Source of the DNA: Pyxicephalus adspersus
Lineage: Eukaryota > Chordata > Amphibia > Anura > Pyxicephalidae
NCBI RefSeq assembly: GCF_032062135.1
Contig: NC_092859.1
Coordinates: 36,536,286 to 36,600,285 of the forward strand
Length of the DNA: 64,000 bases
Direction of reading: 5' to 3'
Part shown: positions 46,700-58,129 of the stretch, in pieces
How positions within the stretch are numbered: the first letter of the stretch is position 1
Layout: every line of letters begins with the position of its first letter
Program-made: the position numbers and the translations under genes
Notes under the pieces: generated by a model
Told to the model about the DNA's origin: nothing
Seen by the model: the letters and a program-made list of their open reading frames with translations, nothing else
The model's database searches: none

Positions 46700-47625
46700 A
46701 TTATTTGCTGTGATGCAAAACAGGCTAAGGGAGTTCCGCCCTCTAACACCTTTTTAAATACTGCTGATTTAGCTTTTATTATGAAGCATGCTATCTCTTT
46801 ACATCACAACCATTGGCAAGCTGTTGCCAGCACTTGCTTTCCTTCATCCACATTTCCCCCTTGTTACCTAACATTGTGGCATGAGTCATTTGGGAAATCA
46901 ATGCAAAATGCACCCAAAGGCAGTTATTAAGGCTTACGCCTCTGGGGGCACAGCAGGTGGAAGAACTATTCTTTCAGCAGATGGGACCAAGGGGAGAAGA
47001 TAAAATTAAAGCAGAGCCAAGGAAATTCCCAATACAATATGCTCTGGTGCAAAACGCCAAACACAGCTTGAAAGTAAAAAAAAAAATTGCTGTGTATAGC
47101 TCTGGTAAAACGACCCCCATCCTACTACCCTCTCCAGAATACTTGTTACCGATTAATTTGGGGCCGCTCTCGGAAAAGGGCTTCAGATGTGTCCTCGCAT
47201 CATCTGCGCAGGACACTGAACTACACGAGTGTCATATCATTCTGTTAATCGAATTACTTATGAACTAAAATTGACAGTTTTCATTAATTATAAAGGATTA
47301 TTCTAATTGCAATTCAAATTTATTCATTTAGAACAGAAGGCATTCCGTAATATTTCAGGAAATTTGCATATTAAATGGAGAGGGTCGTCCATTAAGTATG
47401 GTAATATATGCATATTTCCTTATTTTTAACTTCTGGGCCATATGCAGCCTTGCTACTTCAGCAGGTGAAAAAAACACAGCGAGCTTAATTTGTTCAGCTG
47501 ATACACGGACGGCAACATGGAGCCTGGGCCTGGTACCTATGTCCTTAATTCTCCTTCCCATATGCCAAATTATATATTTTTTGAAAGAAGAATGCTGGCT
47601 TAAAAAAATGTGATTGCTTGAATAC
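46700..47625. promoter_or_regulatory. Largest candidate enhancer block, POU/homeodomain-rich
   Basis: This stretch of over 0.9 kb holds an AP-1-like palindrome ATGAGTCAT (46881-46889), ATGCAAA (46901-46907), a TAATTA core (47285-47290), the octamer ATTTGCAT (47362-47369) and the palindrome ATATGCATAT (47406-47415). CpG-containing patches lie at 47110 and 47150-47210. Open frames at 46957-47268 and 47398-47613 overlap antisense frames and have no domains. The motif set points to POU and homeodomain regulators. This is inference from motifs only. Confidence 0.55.
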
Positions 47626-47758
47626 AGGAAGGTGCTAACATTTCTAGCTACAACAAGGATTTTTTTTTTATTAGATACACCTATAGAAGCAATGATGTAT
47701 TTTGAATGAATACGAAATGTTGCTTGTACTCAGATTGCTTGATTCCATCTCCACAGGC
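47626..47758. other. Short spacer
   Basis: Contains a T10 run near 47660. No supported feature. Confidence 0.4.
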
Positions 47759-47900
47759 TCACTTATAATGTTTTCAGTGTCATAGCTGGTGGGCGGAATA
47801 CATCTGTCAATCATCTCCTGCCATCAAGGTCCCACACATGCTTGTCATGCTAACAAGTACTCCCGACTTGCTGCAAAATCTCTGAGTGATCCAACTGTTG
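47759..47900. promoter_or_regulatory. Small block with exact PBX-MEIS decamer
   Basis: CTGTCAATCA at 47804-47813 is the reverse complement of TGATTGACAG. It is the third exact copy in 8.3 kb. Neighbouring sequence (CATAGCTGGTGGGCGGAATA) is non-repetitive. Confidence 0.5.
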
Positions 47901-48126
47901 TGTGCTGCTTCTTTTCAATGGCAAGGTATTTGTAAGCTGCTCCCAACAAAAGCGAAGATTGGTGTCTCCTAAGCCATTGTTCTCAGGCAGACATTTGTCT
48001 GTCAGTGGCCAGTCTTGGATTAGAAAATATAAGTTTTTAATTTTGACTCGATATTTAACTGCAATCTGTTGTAAAGCAGCACTGGTAGAAGGAAAAGCAG
48101 TAACAATTGAGTCTTCTGCATGCATG

Positions 48127-48490
48127 TATTTTAACAGGAAGAGGGAGTAGAGGGATGAGCTCCACAGTCTGCTGTTGCTCTTTTACTATCCAGTCACAGG
48201 CAAGTGGCCTATCTGTATTGCATAACTCCAAGCATAGAAAAGTCAGGTCACTAGTTAAATTCACCGTAAAGATCAAGCAGAACATCAACTTTACAGGAAA
48301 CAGTTTACTTAAAGTTACAGTGAACAGTTCCTCGGAGGCTAAGATTTCTACAGTTGGCGGAAGGAAAGTGGAACCGTTGTGTATCATCATTTCTTCCACC
48401 AGCAAAAACAAGATGTAGACACAAGTGACTAGCCTTCCATTTTTTGGCTTCCAGACTGAGTTTTATCTTTTCATTGGAGTTCTCCTTTAA
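48127..48490 (-). mobile_element. TTAA-family short DNA transposon, minus strand
   Basis: The right border TGGAGTTCTCCTTTAA (48474-48489) is the reverse of a TTAAAGGAGAACTCCA terminus. The inner words GGATGAGCTCCACAGTCTGC and TTTACTATCCAGTCACAGGC (48182-48201) match the shared core in reverse. Frames of up to 118 codons read through it on both strands but match no transposase. Confidence 0.6.
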
Positions 48491-48529
48491 CAAAAACCTA
48501 TCCTATAGAACAAAAAAAATCTATTTTTT

Positions 48530-48805
48530 CCCTCTTCAGGCACAGCTGTTGTGGGCTGATTGAAATGCTGTGCCAGGGTAGCGGCATGATCATTAATTTC
48601 TCAGAGACACTAAGGCAGGCATTAAGGTTCGCGGGAAGGAGTCTTCCTTAGTGTCATGTGGAACAGTGAGGGGGCTAATCGTCAGCCTTGTAACATCAAC
48701 CGGTTACCCCCCTCGTGCGCTATGAACCTTTCCCCTTCCAGTGACAAATGAACCTGTCTGCAGTGCAAGCACAAACTACGCACGGGCTGCACCGTTCCCA
48801 TTACT
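48530..48805. other. Candidate conserved non-coding element
   Basis: Unique sequence with GGGTAGCGGCATGATCATTA (48575), TTAAGGTTCGCGGGAAGG (48623), GGGGGCTAATCGTCAGCC (48671) and ACATCAACCGGTTACCCC (48691). CpG content is raised relative to the flanks. No frame or repeat. Enhancer role inferred. Confidence 0.45.
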
Positions 48806-49036
48806 CAAACCAACAAGGGTCTTACTTGCTGAGTGGCAGAAAACACAAAAAGCTACCTAATATGAATAAGTACCTAGCTAAAGCCAGGGAGAAAGAGTAA
48901 GAGAAATATTACATAAAGGATTATTTATAGGCCCTGATTTATCAACACTGCTGACACGTGTTTGTGGAACAGGGGCTGCTGGGATTTTGGCTGGTGCCCA
49001 GGTACAGCAGGACAGAGACAGAAAGACCTTGCACAG
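48806..49036. other. Short spacer
   Basis: No supported feature. Confidence 0.45.
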
Positions 49037-49345
49037 TTAAAGCTGAACTCCAGGCAAACATCTAAGTACACAGTTGAATTACATATAAAGGTGCAATTTC
49101 ACTTGCCAGAGTATTTGTATTTCCGTCCAGTTAGTTTTGAGATTTACAGGGCCCTACTGGACAGAACAGTCAGCATGGTGACCTGACTGCTTCTGACGTT
49201 GTGTACTACAACCAGGTCACCTCTCCACCCACAGCCTGTGATTGGACAGTGAAGCAGCAGACAGAGGAGCTCAGCTATCTTCTCCAGTGATCCTATTTCT
49301 GTATACAGAAGAACCGGTAGCAAAAACTGATTGCACAGTAAAAAT
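49037..49345 (+). mobile_element. TTAA-family short DNA transposon, reference copy
   Basis: It begins TTAAAGCTGAACTCCAGGCA and contains CAGCATGGTGACCTGACTGC, CCCACAGCCTGTGATTGGAC and AGTGAAGCAGCAGACAGAGG. These words recur in the same order at 27064-27310 and in reverse at 44600-44896 and 48127-48490. The right end is not clear, so 49345 is approximate. No transposase is encoded, so movement would have needed a helper. The superfamily (piggyBac or Kolobok) is inferred from the TTAA. Confidence 0.65.
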
Positions 49346-50584
49346 TGTATTTGCTGTGGTCACACACCTTCCTGTAGAGCAATGTCAACCTTGCCAAAAG
49401 TACAATAGAAACATATGAATATGCAATATCATCACTAAAGTGTTCACATACAAAGGTCTGTTTTGCAGAAATAGATTTATCATGGGCAATTCATTTTGTT
49501 CTTGCAATGTGTGTTTTTGCACATAAAAAATTGCACCGGCAAACCAGGTTGTTACATGTGCTGTGTTTTGTAACCCAGCGCTGATTCTGTGGGAGTACAA
49601 GATTAGACTACAAATGTACTCAGTCATTTCCTCTTTTAATGTCATTTATCCCTGCTGTTTTGTTATGCTGTGTAAGTAGATATAGACAGTACATCCACAA
49701 ATACATACAAGCTGTCAATACAACAAAACAGTTCAGCAGTAGGCGCAGTCAGTTTTTATTCTAGAAAATGATTCAAGTGCAGACAAAACATCCAGGTACT
49801 GCAGAGATTAGCAGGTATTTTTAATCAATTATTCATGAAGACAAAGAAATAACATTTAAATAAAATATAGGCCTTTGGAGAACACGTCAGCATTTTGCAA
49901 GTGTTTAAGCCTAGCATGGAGTGGAGAGCTGGTTCGGTGGCTGGAAGTTGCACTCTTCAGCATCTCGGTGACCCAGCCATCGGAAGGTTCAATGATGGGA
50001 CAATGAAAGAAACTAGATGTGCATAAAACTTTGAGAAATGTGCGCTAGCTAATACAGGTTAACAATATTTGTTATGATAATCCTTTAGAACCAATAATGA
50101 CTTCTAATTATTTTAGTGTACTTAAAAAAGGTCTGTCCAGAATACTGAATCTTTATCCTCTGCTTTGCCTATGGCCCATCTGACTTTGTAAACTCTGACA
50201 CTTCCAGGTAGTGTCAGAGTTTGCTGCTAAGATAATTAGTAGATAGCTCATTGGTGTGCTGATATTGAGCAGATGGCTTGGTCCTTCTGGCAAATGCTAT
50301 ACTCACTTGGTGGCCTTTCCAGGCCAGATCATTTGTGTGTGGCCACAAATATAATTACAGTAGCCATACAGTTGTATTTTCCATCCAAACATATCAGAAT
50401 CAGCTGTGGAGGTAACATCTTATACACAGTTTATAAATTTTACTTATCAATTTATATTTAATAATGCTCAAAATGCTTTATTGTGTAAGGGAAAATCTGA
50501 TTGGCTGTCCTTGCCCTGTGTAATCTGCTTATGACAGGCGTAGAACATAATATTAGATACAACAGGATTCCCTGTGAAGCAGCA
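49346..50584. other. Spacer, no gene seen
   Basis: AT-rich DNA with unsupported short frames. No repeat family recognised. Confidence 0.5.
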
Positions 50585-50810
50585 ATTTCATACAATGTTT
50601 GCCGAGCCTTGAGCGTTCTCAGCTGCCCTCCCTCCTCCCCGCTAACAATCCCTATTCAGAAATTATATGTGTTGGAGTAAAATGACTGTTCCTGCCGACC
50701 CCTTGCTGTGATAAGTAATATCTACTCCGGCAAATCATTTTAAACACCAATACTTTACTTACAAGTGTTTTCGTCTTGGAATGCAACCGTTGTAATAGAT
50801 GTATCTACTG
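50585..50810. other. Candidate conserved non-coding element
   Basis: Unique DNA with GCCGAGCCTTGAGCGTTCTC (50602), CTCCCCGCTAACAATCCC (50633), CTACTCCGGCAAATCATTTT (50722) and a TTAAACACC end. Several CpGs. Predicted on texture. Confidence 0.4.
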
Positions 50811-52976
50811 CTTCTGTTCACCTCTACCCACTCAGCCCCACTTTAGGTTCAGGTTTGCAGTACATAGTCGATTTCCCGCTGTGACCTGCTGGTGGGGGGA
50901 GCAATCACATTAACATTCGTCTAGAGGTTTCATGGCAAGTTTAACCCATTTTAGTAATGCAAGCCAAAAATAATGACAATATTTAGGCATCACTGGATTT
51001 GGTTTGATTTTGCAAGATTCCTGGAGACTTGTTATACCTGGCACAATTTATGGTGGTCCTTGCAAGCAATTTAAAAATCCCTTTAGAATATCAGGCTGCA
51101 AAGCCAATACACATGACCAATACTCAAGATTTTGATGCTGTAAAGTCTTTTATTTTTTCACTGCATTAAACTTCTTATGCTATAGCTGCAGAGCTTCCCA
51201 AACTGGTAACATCGGACTAGACTGCAGCCCCCTAACACTTTGCCACTGTAGCCTGGGGCCTACATGGTGTCACCAACAATCTTGGCAGATATGTGACCTG
51301 TCTGATCATTTAAAACTAATCTATAAATCTTTGCTGTATCTTCAAAGATGGATAGCACATTGGTACACATAGCTGTTTGATTCATTCTCTTCACTTCCAT
51401 GAGCCATGAATTTAGGTTTCTATAATGCAGTGCACTTATAGAATCAGTGGAGATCACAAACTGCTTGAAGAAGATAACTCTTGTTTAAACTGAGCTATGC
51501 CCTATATATTTCCCTATGACATGTTATCGTGCATCCACAAATTGTGGAAATCAGGGAGCACATCTAAAAGGCTATCCAATGCCTTCCTTGCTTTCAGTTC
51601 TATTATGCAGACCTGTCCTGTTTGTTTTATATCTAATTTTACTTCCATCAGTTTTTCATCTCCAGTAATTTCACTCTTGCACGGTAATCATTTACGGCAC
51701 CAGACTTTAAGATTTTTATTCTATTCATACAAATAGGTAGAGTAAATGCCATCCCCGTTGGCAATGCTTTGCAGTTACAGTGCAGATGCAACCCACCTAA
51801 ATGTAAACAAAGCTATGTTTGGACCTGGACCATGGACCTGTCATGATCCCTCTTAAGAACAGGAAAGAGGAGCAGAGTAATGGAACTATATTTGTAAAAT
51901 TGTTTTGTACCCCCAGACATATAAAAAAGGACTATGTGTTTCACAAGTTGTTATCCTTTAAGACTCCTTAAGACTTGTGTACATCAATCTGCAGCTGGCA
52001 AAGCATACATCGTTGCAGTTCTTTAACAGCTATAGATCTAGTTCCCCAACCCAGCCCAAAATGGCTTGCTCAGTTTAAATATTTAGTGGCTATTGGCTCA
52101 AAGTCTACAGGATTTTTTTTGTATTCCACAGAGACCTAATTTTATGAGACATTCCTAGGTCAGTGTGACTCGTGAAGGAGAGCTGAAGCAAGAGTGTGGC
52201 TAATAGGAAAGGTGATGACTTAGCTACTTTGCAAGGACAAGGTCAGGCAGACCTAGTTTTTTACTATTCTGTTATTCCCCACGGAGCCATCTGTGGGACT
52301 GTTTTGTATTGCGACATTTAAAACCAGCCTTGCCACACTGGCTGGTGGTGACTAGAAGTAGGTGATGTTAATAAATGGATTGGGTTATACTGAATGTAAT
52401 AGAGCTAAACAAATCCAGCTGTTTCATGTATCAGCTGAATTGCTGTTTCTTTTGAAATGTATTATTTTATGCTAAGAAGTACAAAGCAAACACAACCTTT
52501 TAAACTTGGCTTGGGAAATAACTTACTTTTTCAAAAAAATCCCCTTTGCTGGTTAATGTAATACTGGGTAGGTTGATTAAAATTCCTTTACACCCAAAAA
52601 AGATACTTTATGTATGGGTGGCTAAATTACCTACTGTTTTATCTTCTGGGAACCCTATGGTGGAGCAGATTGCAATGAATGCAGAGTTAATATATTTGTT
52701 TTTGCCTCATGTCTGCCATTCCACTGGTCTCAAAGTGGACCTGTCATTGGCTTTGGACATTTACATAAATGTGATTACTATACTGTATGCCATTTGGTTA
52801 CATACATGTAGCGCATGGTAGGCAGCAAATACAGTTCACTAAACTGTAATACAAATTGTTTTCCCCATAATGATCATTACTTATATTCGAAGCTTTCAAT
52901 AGCTGTCATTGCCATACAAATAGTAATAATTATAGCTTATTAGTGATTTGGAGGAAATAAAATAGAAAAGTGATAG
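50811..52976. other. Spacer, no gene seen
   Basis: Over 2 kb of AT-rich DNA. Small frames at 51260-51457, 51497-51736 and 52546-52821 have no domain or exon context. No repeat family recognised. Confidence 0.5.
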
Positions 52977-53269
52977 CTTAAGGCCTAACTCCAGGATAAA
53001 TGTAAAAGTTCCCTGGCAGCTTTTTAAATTAATAAAATGCAGTGTTACTTACAAATAACCCAGAGCTGTTCTCTGCAGTACTCTTTTTTACCACAAGATG
53101 TCCTCAGTCTTCCTCTTGGTGTCATTAAGATATAAATACTAAATCACCATGGCATTACGGTGTAATGGTGCAGTATAAATATTATTTAATAAAAAATATT
53201 ATTAAAGGGGACCTTCAGGGTGGAAGGGGAGCACTTCCAGTGTAGGTAAGCCTGGAGTTGGGCTTTAAG
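52977..53269. mobile_element. Complete short DNA transposon with TTAA-flanked inverted ends
   Basis: The left end is TTAAGGCCTAACTCCAGG (52978). The right end CCTGGAGTTGGGCTTTAA (53251-53268) reads in reverse TTAAAGCCCAACTCCAGG. The ends match at 16 of 18 positions, giving a compact ~291-bp MITE. Both ends carry TTAA, as in piggyBac or Kolobok insertions. Its interior differs from the 49037-type elements although the termini are similar. No coding capacity. Confidence 0.7.
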
Positions 53270-53389
53270 TCAAATTCCCTCTTTTATTTTCTTTATATAC
53301 AGTGTACAGCATAACAAATGTCTTTTTCATATGCCCTTTGTGTACATGTAATAATTTGCTGAGTATCTTGACAGAGACCCATAAAAATA
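53270..53389. other. Short spacer
   Basis: No supported feature. Confidence 0.4.
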
Positions 53390-53790
53390 ACTAATTGTTG
53401 TAATTATTTGAATAACCCATAAAACAGCCATCCAGGGTCAGCTTTGTATTCAGAACCGGGATGTCAGGCTGTTTGGTTTGCAAGCTCATGGCAGCAGGGA
53501 TTAATCCCCGGCCTATACGAGCCGTAAGCGGCTTCTCACACACCGGCCTCAATAATGAGCCCAGAGAAATAGTTTTATGGCGGTTTAATAAAGCAGGAGA
53601 CAAATGTTGCTCCTGTATAGAGGTGCCTGAATTACACAGTTCAGCAGCTCAATCAGACGCACAAGGCTGAGCTGTGTTAGGAAGCCAGGCCGCTCTCTCA
53701 CCGGCCATTTCTCAGCAAGATAAATATGACAAACGCCAAGACTTCCCCTGAAGTAAATATTGTATATAATAAAGGACAAGCTGAGGGATG
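53390..53790. promoter_or_regulatory. Strong candidate enhancer with palindromic K50 homeodomain site
   Basis: GGGATTAATCCC at 53497-53508 is a perfect 12-bp palindrome made of GGATTA and TAATCC sharing TA. OTX, CRX, PITX and GSC proteins (Lys50 homeodomains) bind TAATCC. A TAATTA core stands at 53401-53406. The middle is CpG-bearing (CCCCGGCCTATACGAGCCGT, GGCGG). Frames on both strands lack domains. Unique sequence. Role inferred from motifs. Confidence 0.55.
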
Positions 53791-54999
53791 GCTTAATCCC
53801 TCAGTGCCCATTTATAGTGGGATGTCATTTGACTGCTAGCTGAATGAGAAGCATTGCTCTACGGAAGGAAATGAAAGTACAATGCCAAGATGGAAGCCAG
53901 TGCCTCCAGGGTGCCTATGAGGAGAACACAAGGCTGGATCTTGTGTATAAAAGGCTAATGTTTCCCACATCAACCAGCTTTTTTTGCTAAAGCAACAGAC
54001 TTTACTTTTTAGACCTAAAGCCATGTGCAGTTTTCTGATTTTGGCAATCCCGATTTTAGCGATTTGTTACCAGTGTTGGGATCACTAAGAGACTTCCTGC
54101 TAGTCTGTATGGAATTTCTTATTTGCTAGCAACAGCATGGTGTATTGCACTGTCCTACTGGCTAGCAATGGTGATTCTGCAGCATATAGGCCAGCAATGG
54201 AACAATTCCACAGTGATTAGGGGAAAACTGTCCATAATGACTCTGGAAATGTGTCACTAGGAGTCCAGTGGCATTTACTTTCGTATTAAGGTTGCATGAG
54301 TGAAACGTCTTCATCATTACGGAGAAGGTTTACGGCAATCTTACACAGACAACTTGTAATAGGTTTTATATCACAACTAGTATATACCAGATTTTACAAA
54401 ATGATTAATTTGAAGTGTGTCTCTTCTTGCTAGGGGCCAATTCTTCTGTTTCCTTACCTTGCTATGCTCAACCACCAGCCAACCAACCACTTATTAGTTT
54501 ATAGGAAAAAAATCACCCCAAAGCAGTGCTGAAATGGATGACATCTAGCTCACTGATGTAATTGGTCTGATTTAAAAACCTTCCAATACTGGAGAACATG
54601 GACTATAACAGGAAAACCTGAAAGATCCAGCAAACCTGATACAGATCTGGTTCAGGATTAAAAACATTTGCCGATTACCTTCAAATGTTCATCCAGGTTC
54701 TCCTTTGATAGCCTTCTATCTCCTTTGATATCTTCTCCAAACTCAGATAGCATTAAAAGATCAGACTCGCTGTGTATCTTAAAGAAATGCTTTTAAAAAA
54801 ACACTGCTGTCACCTTTTTATCCCATTGCCGCATCTTAGTATAGATGATCTCCAGATGTTTTCCTACACTTCCTGTCTGAATGCACTTATTTCAGCATTG
54901 GCTGCTAGTCACCAAGTTCCTGATAGCAACAATGGTGGACTATGCCACTTATCTCTTCAATTTTGGACACAAAAAACTAGATCTACTTTAACAGTGAAG
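53791..54999. other. Spacer, no gene seen
   Basis: Mixed sequence. CTCCTTTGATAGCCTTCTAT is followed by CTCCTTTGATATCTTCTC (54701-54738), a small tandem duplication. No gene. Confidence 0.5.
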
Positions 55000-55560
55000 A
55001 AAGTGGGCCCTGTACCATGTGGTTAAGAAGACTACAGCAGTGCCTTACTTATTATGAATGTGGTCACTTTGGGCATTATAGGCCAAGATTACCAGGCCAC
55101 TACGGAAACCCATACGATAGCACATGTTTGCGACCACATGGCTTTGGTGTGAAAGAGCTTTTTTCCTTTAAAACAAACTATTATAATGGTGTATTTCTGG
55201 AGTTTTCAGTAGAATCACTCGAAGCGGCTCGCCAGAAAAAAATAACAGCATAAACATCCGATCATGATAAAAAGTAGCATGTCATTTCAGCTTGTTCGCT
55301 GTTGCTCGCAGAGACAACATAAAGGCCCCTGCCTGTTGCATTACACATCTTACAGTGTTCAGTCTGACAAAGAATTTCAGGAGATGGGAAGTGTAAATCC
55401 AGCTCCACACAGAGAAAATTCACCAGGAATGAGGAGATTGGCAGCTGGGGAGTTTGATCGCCAAGAAATCCCCTGTGGGGCTATTTGCAGAAGGATGAAC
55501 CCAGCAGAAGACATCTCATCTCGCTAAATTAGTAGCAATGAAACTCGGTGGCTGTGGAAG
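55000..55560. other. Candidate conserved non-coding element
   Basis: A unique, balanced block with long stop-poor stretches (79, 78 and 87 codons in adjacent plus frames at 55017-55527). It has scattered CpGs and GAGTTTGATCGCCAAGAAAT (55450). The frames switch phase without splice signals and match no family, so a non-coding constrained element is favoured. A set of untranslated exons of a non-coding RNA is an alternative. Confidence 0.45.
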
Positions 55561-55784
55561 TGCGCTGACGACTGATTGCCGCACAAAGGTTCCAGTACAG
55601 GAGGAGGTTAGGAGGAAGCGCACATGTTTTATTTTGCTAATATTTTCACTCCGCTGTTTGTGTTAATGTAAACGTGACTTCCAGGGAGATTCTACGTCTT
55701 TGCTGCGGGTCACCGAATCACAGTTCTGTCCCAGGAGACCACAGCTGAGCTGGCTGCTTTCTCAGTTCTCGTCTCAAAAGAAGT
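55561..55784. other. GC-mixed linker between candidate elements
   Basis: Unique DNA with several CpGs (55562-55580, 55617, 55700). It may belong to the neighbouring blocks. Nothing specific. Confidence 0.35.
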
Positions 55785-55800
55785 AAAAAAAAAAAAAAAA
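55785..55800 (+). repeat. Poly-A run of 16
   Basis: Sixteen consecutive A. There is no target-site duplication or retroposed body upstream, so it is treated as a simple repeat. Confidence 0.85.
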
Positions 55801-55879
55801 GAATATATAGCATTCTCTTTTCTGTTTCCCCCTTGTTCCCTACCTGATGTAACAGGCACTGGCTGCCTTATTCATTTTT

Positions 55880-56290
55880 AATTTGCAATGAAGCTGGAGA
55901 TAAAGGTCTAATATTCCCTCGTCTCCAACGTTGGCGTTTTAAAGCGGCGTTGATGGAAAGCAATGTTTGGGTGGACGATTGGGTTTATTTTTGAGGGAAG
56001 ATAATCGCACTTGCCATCTGTTTCTGATTTCCAGGCACAATCCCCAGTTTTCAAGATTTGTACCTTCATTTTTTTTTGATTCTTGGAGCTGACTACATAT
56101 TTCTTCTGTAAAATTAGTCTGCCATTTTTTTGGCTTTCTAAGAACGCTGTACTTTTTTTTTTAAGTTCTGATCGCTTTAATTATATTATTTAAGGCATTG
56201 TCCATGGTCAGTTGATTAGTTTTTTATAATGAGTCCTAACGATGAATTACTTGTTGTAAATGATAAACTTTATTTCCAAGGGCATATGTT
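55880..56290. promoter_or_regulatory. Strong candidate enhancer
   Basis: Unique block with TCCAACGTTGGCGTTTTAAA (55924; AACGTT palindrome), AAAGCGGCGTTGATGG, GATAATCGCAC, a TAATTA core (56178-56183), TGATTAGTTTTTTATAATG and CCTAACGATGAATTAC. T-rich runs alternate with CpG words, a pattern common in deeply conserved elements. No frame. Role inferred. Confidence 0.5.
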
Positions 56291-58129
56291 GTGTTAATGT
56301 GCATGTTAGTACATTGTGCTGCTATGCATTCTAGCACCCAAAAGCATGTCAAGAAAACAACTTTATTTTAGTGTATGATGCATTGGAGTGCACATCGGTG
56401 GAAAATAATGCAACAGAACCTTATTCAGCTCACTGATAAAAAGTAGAAAAATGTGTGCACTGTAGCATGTTGTGATCATGTGCCAATGAGCCCAGAGGCT
56501 CAAAAACAGCCTATTCACAATGGGCAGCTTAGCTTAATGGAAAGCATGTCAATGCAAAAAATGTGTGGATAGATGTGATTAGGTCCAATATACCCAAGAC
56601 TAGAACTTCCATAGTAATTCTCTTATGTACAGAATTACTCACACCAAGGAATCCAATTGGTTTTTACTATTTGATTACCTGACTTTTTAATAGAGTAAAT
56701 TTTATTTCAGCCAGCCTGTGTTCACTTCAAACAGCCAATTAAAAAAATTACATTTTTTCTAATTGGCTTGAACTCCCAAATGGGTGTTTAGATGAACATA
56801 GGCTAGGTGGAAAAGGTCTACTTATGGATGTTATCTAGTACATGGTAGGATCATTCAATGCCATTCCATCTCTCAGCCTCGTCACACTACTAGTCTCTAT
56901 GGTAATGTCATCTGTTTCAGCCCATTGATTGTGTTCTGCAGTGAGCATGCTTAATAATCCTGCCAGTGGCTCTTCGGATTCCTGTAGAGCATGTTACACC
57001 ACAATCAGTATGGGTTCCATCAGGACTAAATTAAAGATCCTAAGCACCAGGGATAGAGAAGGTGGCGTGACTTCAATTTTATATACAAATAATGAGATTG
57101 TTTAATAGGATGATGAGGAATTATAGGATCAAATATCTCTGAACCCCCAAATAAGAAAAAACTTCAGCAGTTTAATTGCACTTGGGAGAGTTGTCCTCTG
57201 TCTCTGCTATGGCATTAAAAAGGGTGAATTATAATACATATTTTATTGCTATGTGACTGTGAGCATCAGAACAGTGCAAGAAATTAGAAAGAAATGCATA
57301 ACAATGTTTAAAAATATCTTTATTATCCAGATTTGCCTGATCTGCACTGTGCAGACAACCTGTAACCTTGAAGTAGGATTTTGCTTTGTGTCTCACAGAC
57401 TATTAGTTGTCCCCTGTCCTTCACTTACTTCTAATAGAGTATAAATGGTACACAACTAATTGGGTTGCTACAATAATAGGTGGTGGTAGAGCAGGCTAGA
57501 GGTGAGTGCAGAGATTGTCAGGTGGAGAGTGTAAATGCTGATTTTACAAACACTGCTGAGAAATGTACACCATACCCCCCATACCTTCAATGATATCCTT
57601 TATCATACCACTGAGGGCAGTTCATGAGTATAATGGGTTGTGTAATGAATTGTTTTTCTGTATCTCATGGCAATGCCAGTAAGACAATCATTCTTCTCCA
57701 GTCTCTGCAGAGGTGTAATAGTCTTCCTTGAATTTATAGAATTGTAGGATACATACAAAATTAAACAGGTAGCTTGATATCCCTTTCTAATTGATATCTA
57801 TATATCTAGGAATATTACATTATAAGTAATGCAGTAGTATTAATGTATTATCACATATTCTCAGTAGCATATGTTTAGTTTAACATTCACAAGTGTATTG
57901 AATAACCCAGCCTAACCGTAATGAACCACCCTACGCCTCAAGGAGTGCATTTACTTTTCAATACTAAATTTATTTTAAGTAAACAAATCAATCTTAACCT
58001 TGAAAATTATGGTAAACTTTTTTTTGTATGTGTTTCATTTAGTATAATATACATTGAGTTTGCCTCAGTTAATTGCTGGACCATAATCGTTGATGGCCCT
58101 TTTTTTTTCTTTTATTTCCCACTGCACTG
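56291..58129. other. Spacer, no gene seen
   Basis: AT-rich DNA with chance frames at 57253-57444 and 57921-58136. No repeat family recognised. Confidence 0.5.

Noticed and set aside
48055..48411. 118-codon minus-strand frame
   Set aside because: It lies within a TTAA-family short transposon and matches no transposase or other family I know.
50889..50908. CTCF-like G-rich word after CTGCTGG
   Set aside because: More than two mismatches to the core motif.
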